Shown here: positions 13,407 through 14,497 of the stretch, piece by piece
How the letters are laid out: each line of letters starts with the position of its first letter
How positions within the stretch are numbered: the stretch's first letter is position 1
Assembly: GCA_025964405.1 (NCBI GenBank)
Contig: JAOPYW010000255.1
Coordinates: 1-14,497, forward strand
Reading direction: 5' to 3'
DNA from: Thermoleophilia bacterium
GTDB taxonomy: Bacteria > Actinomycetota > Thermoleophilia > Gaiellales > SKUG01
Length of the DNA stretch: 14,497 bases
Made by a program: the position numbers and the translations under genes
The notes under the pieces: model-generated
Databases searched by the model: none
Seen by the model: only the letters and a program-made list of their open reading frames with translations
What the model was told of the DNA's origin: nothing

Positions 13407-14339
13407 ATGGCTACCGCTCCCACGAAGAAGACCGCAGCCAAGCCCACCACGAAGGCCGCCACGAAGTCGGCAGCTGCTGGCCGACTCGGCGTGCCGAAGA
13501 CCTACAAGCTCTACCTGGGCGGCAAGTTCCCGCGTTCGGAGTCGGGCCGCTCCTTCGCGTTCGCAGACGCCAACGGCGAGTTCCTCGCGAACGTCAGCCA
13601 GGCGTCGCGCAAGGACGCGCGCGACTCCGTGCAGGCCGCACGCAAGGCGCAGGGTGGCTGGGCGAAGGCGACGGCGTACAACCGCGGCCAGGTGCTCTAC
13701 CGCATCGCCGAGGTCCTCGACGGACGCCGTGACCAGTTCGTCGCGGAGCTCGTCGCAACCGGCTCGACGGCTCGCGCGGCCGAGGCCGAGGTCGAGGCAG
13801 CGATCGCAACCTGGATCTTCCACGCCGGCTTCGCCGACAAGTACTCGCAGGTGATCGGCTCCACCAATCCGGTCGCCGCGCCCTACTTCAACTTCTCGCT
13901 CCCCGAGGCCACCGGCGTCGTCGCGCTCGTCGCGCCGCAGCAGGCCGGTTGGTCGCTGCGCGGCATCGCGGCCGTGGTCGCGCCCGCCATCGTGTCGGGC
14001 AACACGGTCGTGCTCGTCGCGTCGGAGCTGAACCCGCTCACCGCCATCTCGTTCGCCGAGGTGCTGGCCACGAGTGACGTTCCCGGCGGCGTGGTGAACA
14101 TCCTCACCGGTTTCGTCGAGGAGCTCGCCCCCGGCCTCGCGGCGCACATGGACGTCAACGCCATCGACCTCGCCGGCGTCGAGGATACGACGCTCGCGCG
14201 CGACCTCGAGGCCACGGGAGCCGAGAACCTCAAGCGTGTCACCCGACCGCGCACGTTCGCGCCGCGACACGTCGGTGAGCTGAACGAGATCGTGCGCTTC
14301 ACCGAGCTCAAGACGGTGTGGCACCCGATCGGGGTGTAG
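13407..14339 (+). CDS. Truncated ALDH-like pseudoenzyme, probable partner of the upstream ALDH
   Basis: A 310-residue protein homologous to the N-terminal (cofactor-binding) half of ALDHs and ending where the catalytic domain would begin. VALVAPQQAGWSL replaces the catalytic-Asn motif (xPWNFPL), and VVLVASELNPLTA replaces VVLKPAE, losing the cofactor-binding lysine. No ELGG glutamate or catalytic cysteine exists. SGNTVVL and PGGVVNILTG show clear descent. A Lys/Ala/Thr-rich tail (residues 1-28) resembles that of the upstream ALDH. It is not a fresh frameshift: the frame is clean, ends in its own tail (ELKTVWHPIGV) and no lost catalytic sequence follows. It is most likely a structural or regulatory subunit, comparable with the inactive second domain of ALDH16. 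The start overlaps the preceding stop region (5-bp gap) with GAAGG ten bases upstream. Confidence 0.87.
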   Translation: MATAPTKKTAAKPTTKAATKSAAAGRLGVPKTYKLYLGGKFPRSESGRSFAFADANGEFLANVSQASRKDARDSVQAARKAQGGWAKATAYNRGQVLYRIAEVLDGRRDQFVAELVATGSTARAAEAEVEAAIATWIFHAGFADKYSQVIGSTNPVAAPYFNFSLPEATGVVALVAPQQAGWSLRGIAAVVAPAIVSGNTVVLVASELNPLTAISFAEVLATSDVPGGVVNILTGFVEELAPGLAAHMDVNAIDLAGVEDTTLARDLEATGAENLKRVTRPRTFAPRHVGELNEIVRFTELKTVWHPIGV

Positions 14340-14356
14340 CACCGTTCCCCCCGGTG
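14340..14356. terminator. Short hairpin CACCG-N7-CGGTG between convergent genes
   Basis: A perfect 5-bp stem with a 7-base loop fills the 17-bp gap between the stop of the ALDH-like gene and the stop of the leftward hydrolase. Its position suggests a bidirectional terminator, but the stem is short and no T-tract follows on either strand. Confidence 0.35.
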
Positions 14357-14497
14357 TCAGACGAGATGGTCGACGAGGAACGCCGCACGATCGCGTTCGA
14401 GCTGCTCGGCCTGCCGTCCCAGCACCACGTGACCGGCGCCCTCGACGTAGCGGGTAGTTGCGGGATGGCCGACAGCGGCGAGCCGGTCAGCGACGTC
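14357..14497 (-). CDS. Alpha/beta-hydrolase C-terminus, partial
   Basis: The minus-strand frame is open from the right edge to a TGA at 14357-14359 and encodes the last 46 residues of a protein. The segment RLAAVGHPATTRYVEGAGHV ends with GAGH, the usual setting of the catalytic histidine in alpha/beta hydrolases and esterases. A closing amphipathic helix follows (RDRAAFLVDHLV). The Ser and Asp of the triad lie outside the window, so the substrate cannot be guessed. It converges on the deoC-ALDH operon and is not part of it. Confidence 0.65.
   Translation of the reverse strand, partial: DVADRLAAVGHPATTRYVEGAGHVVLGRQAEQLERDRAAFLVDHLV

Noticed and set aside
13407..14339. Half-ALDH as a frameshifted pseudogene
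   Set aside because: No remnants of the catalytic domain follow in any frame, active-site residues are replaced throughout rather than cut off, and an unrelated gene begins 17 bp later.
1..14497. CRISPR array, tRNA/rRNA, insertion sequence or prophage
   Set aside because: No regularly spaced repeats, cloverleaf-like sequences, transposase or phage motifs were found on either strand.

Overview
This window is high-GC, densely packed bacterial DNA with frequent GTG starts. The genes (an ROK glucokinase next to a LytR-CpsA-Psr protein, NarL/LuxR-type regulators with a dCache histidine kinase, a long-form deoC beside aldehyde dehydrogenases) suggest an actinomycete, perhaps near Acidimicrobiia. 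That placement is inferred from gene content; no rRNA or phylogenetic marker was tested. I saw no tRNA, rRNA, CRISPR array, insertion sequence or phage gene.

Layout. 1-374 (minus): the start of a secreted protein running off the left edge, and a two-helix small membrane protein. 519-1499 (plus): a stand-alone calpain-like cysteine protease whose 3' end overlaps convergent rsmI by 37 bp. 1463-3317 (minus): glucokinase then rsmI, joined by a TGACATG stop/start junction. 3342-4478 (plus): an LCP cell-wall glycopolymer ligase, divergent from glucokinase by only 24 bp and possibly translated from a leaderless mRNA. 4707-10593: a signalling cluster of alternating strand, with response regulator 1 (+), an AAA_28-type P-loop protein (-), a response-regulator-like protein with a decayed output domain (+), an unknown protein (-), response regulator 2 (+), a sensor histidine kinase (-) and a small membrane protein (-). 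10875-14339 (plus): an operon of eukaryote-type deoxyribose-phosphate aldolase, a complete aldehyde dehydrogenase, and a truncated ALDH that has lost its catalytic half. 14357-14497 (minus): the C-terminus of an alpha/beta hydrolase.

How they work together. The deoC operon would split deoxyribose 5-phosphate into glyceraldehyde 3-phosphate and acetaldehyde and oxidise the acetaldehyde; the dead ALDH paralogue is probably a structural partner, as in two-domain ALDH16 proteins. In the signalling cluster, the single kinase lies convergent with the one regulator that keeps every key residue. The other two regulators are each defective in a different way (one in the acidic pocket, one in the DNA-binding helices), suggesting a branched or buffered circuit. 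Several inverted repeats lie in the leaders of these genes, including one that covers a Shine-Dalgarno sequence.
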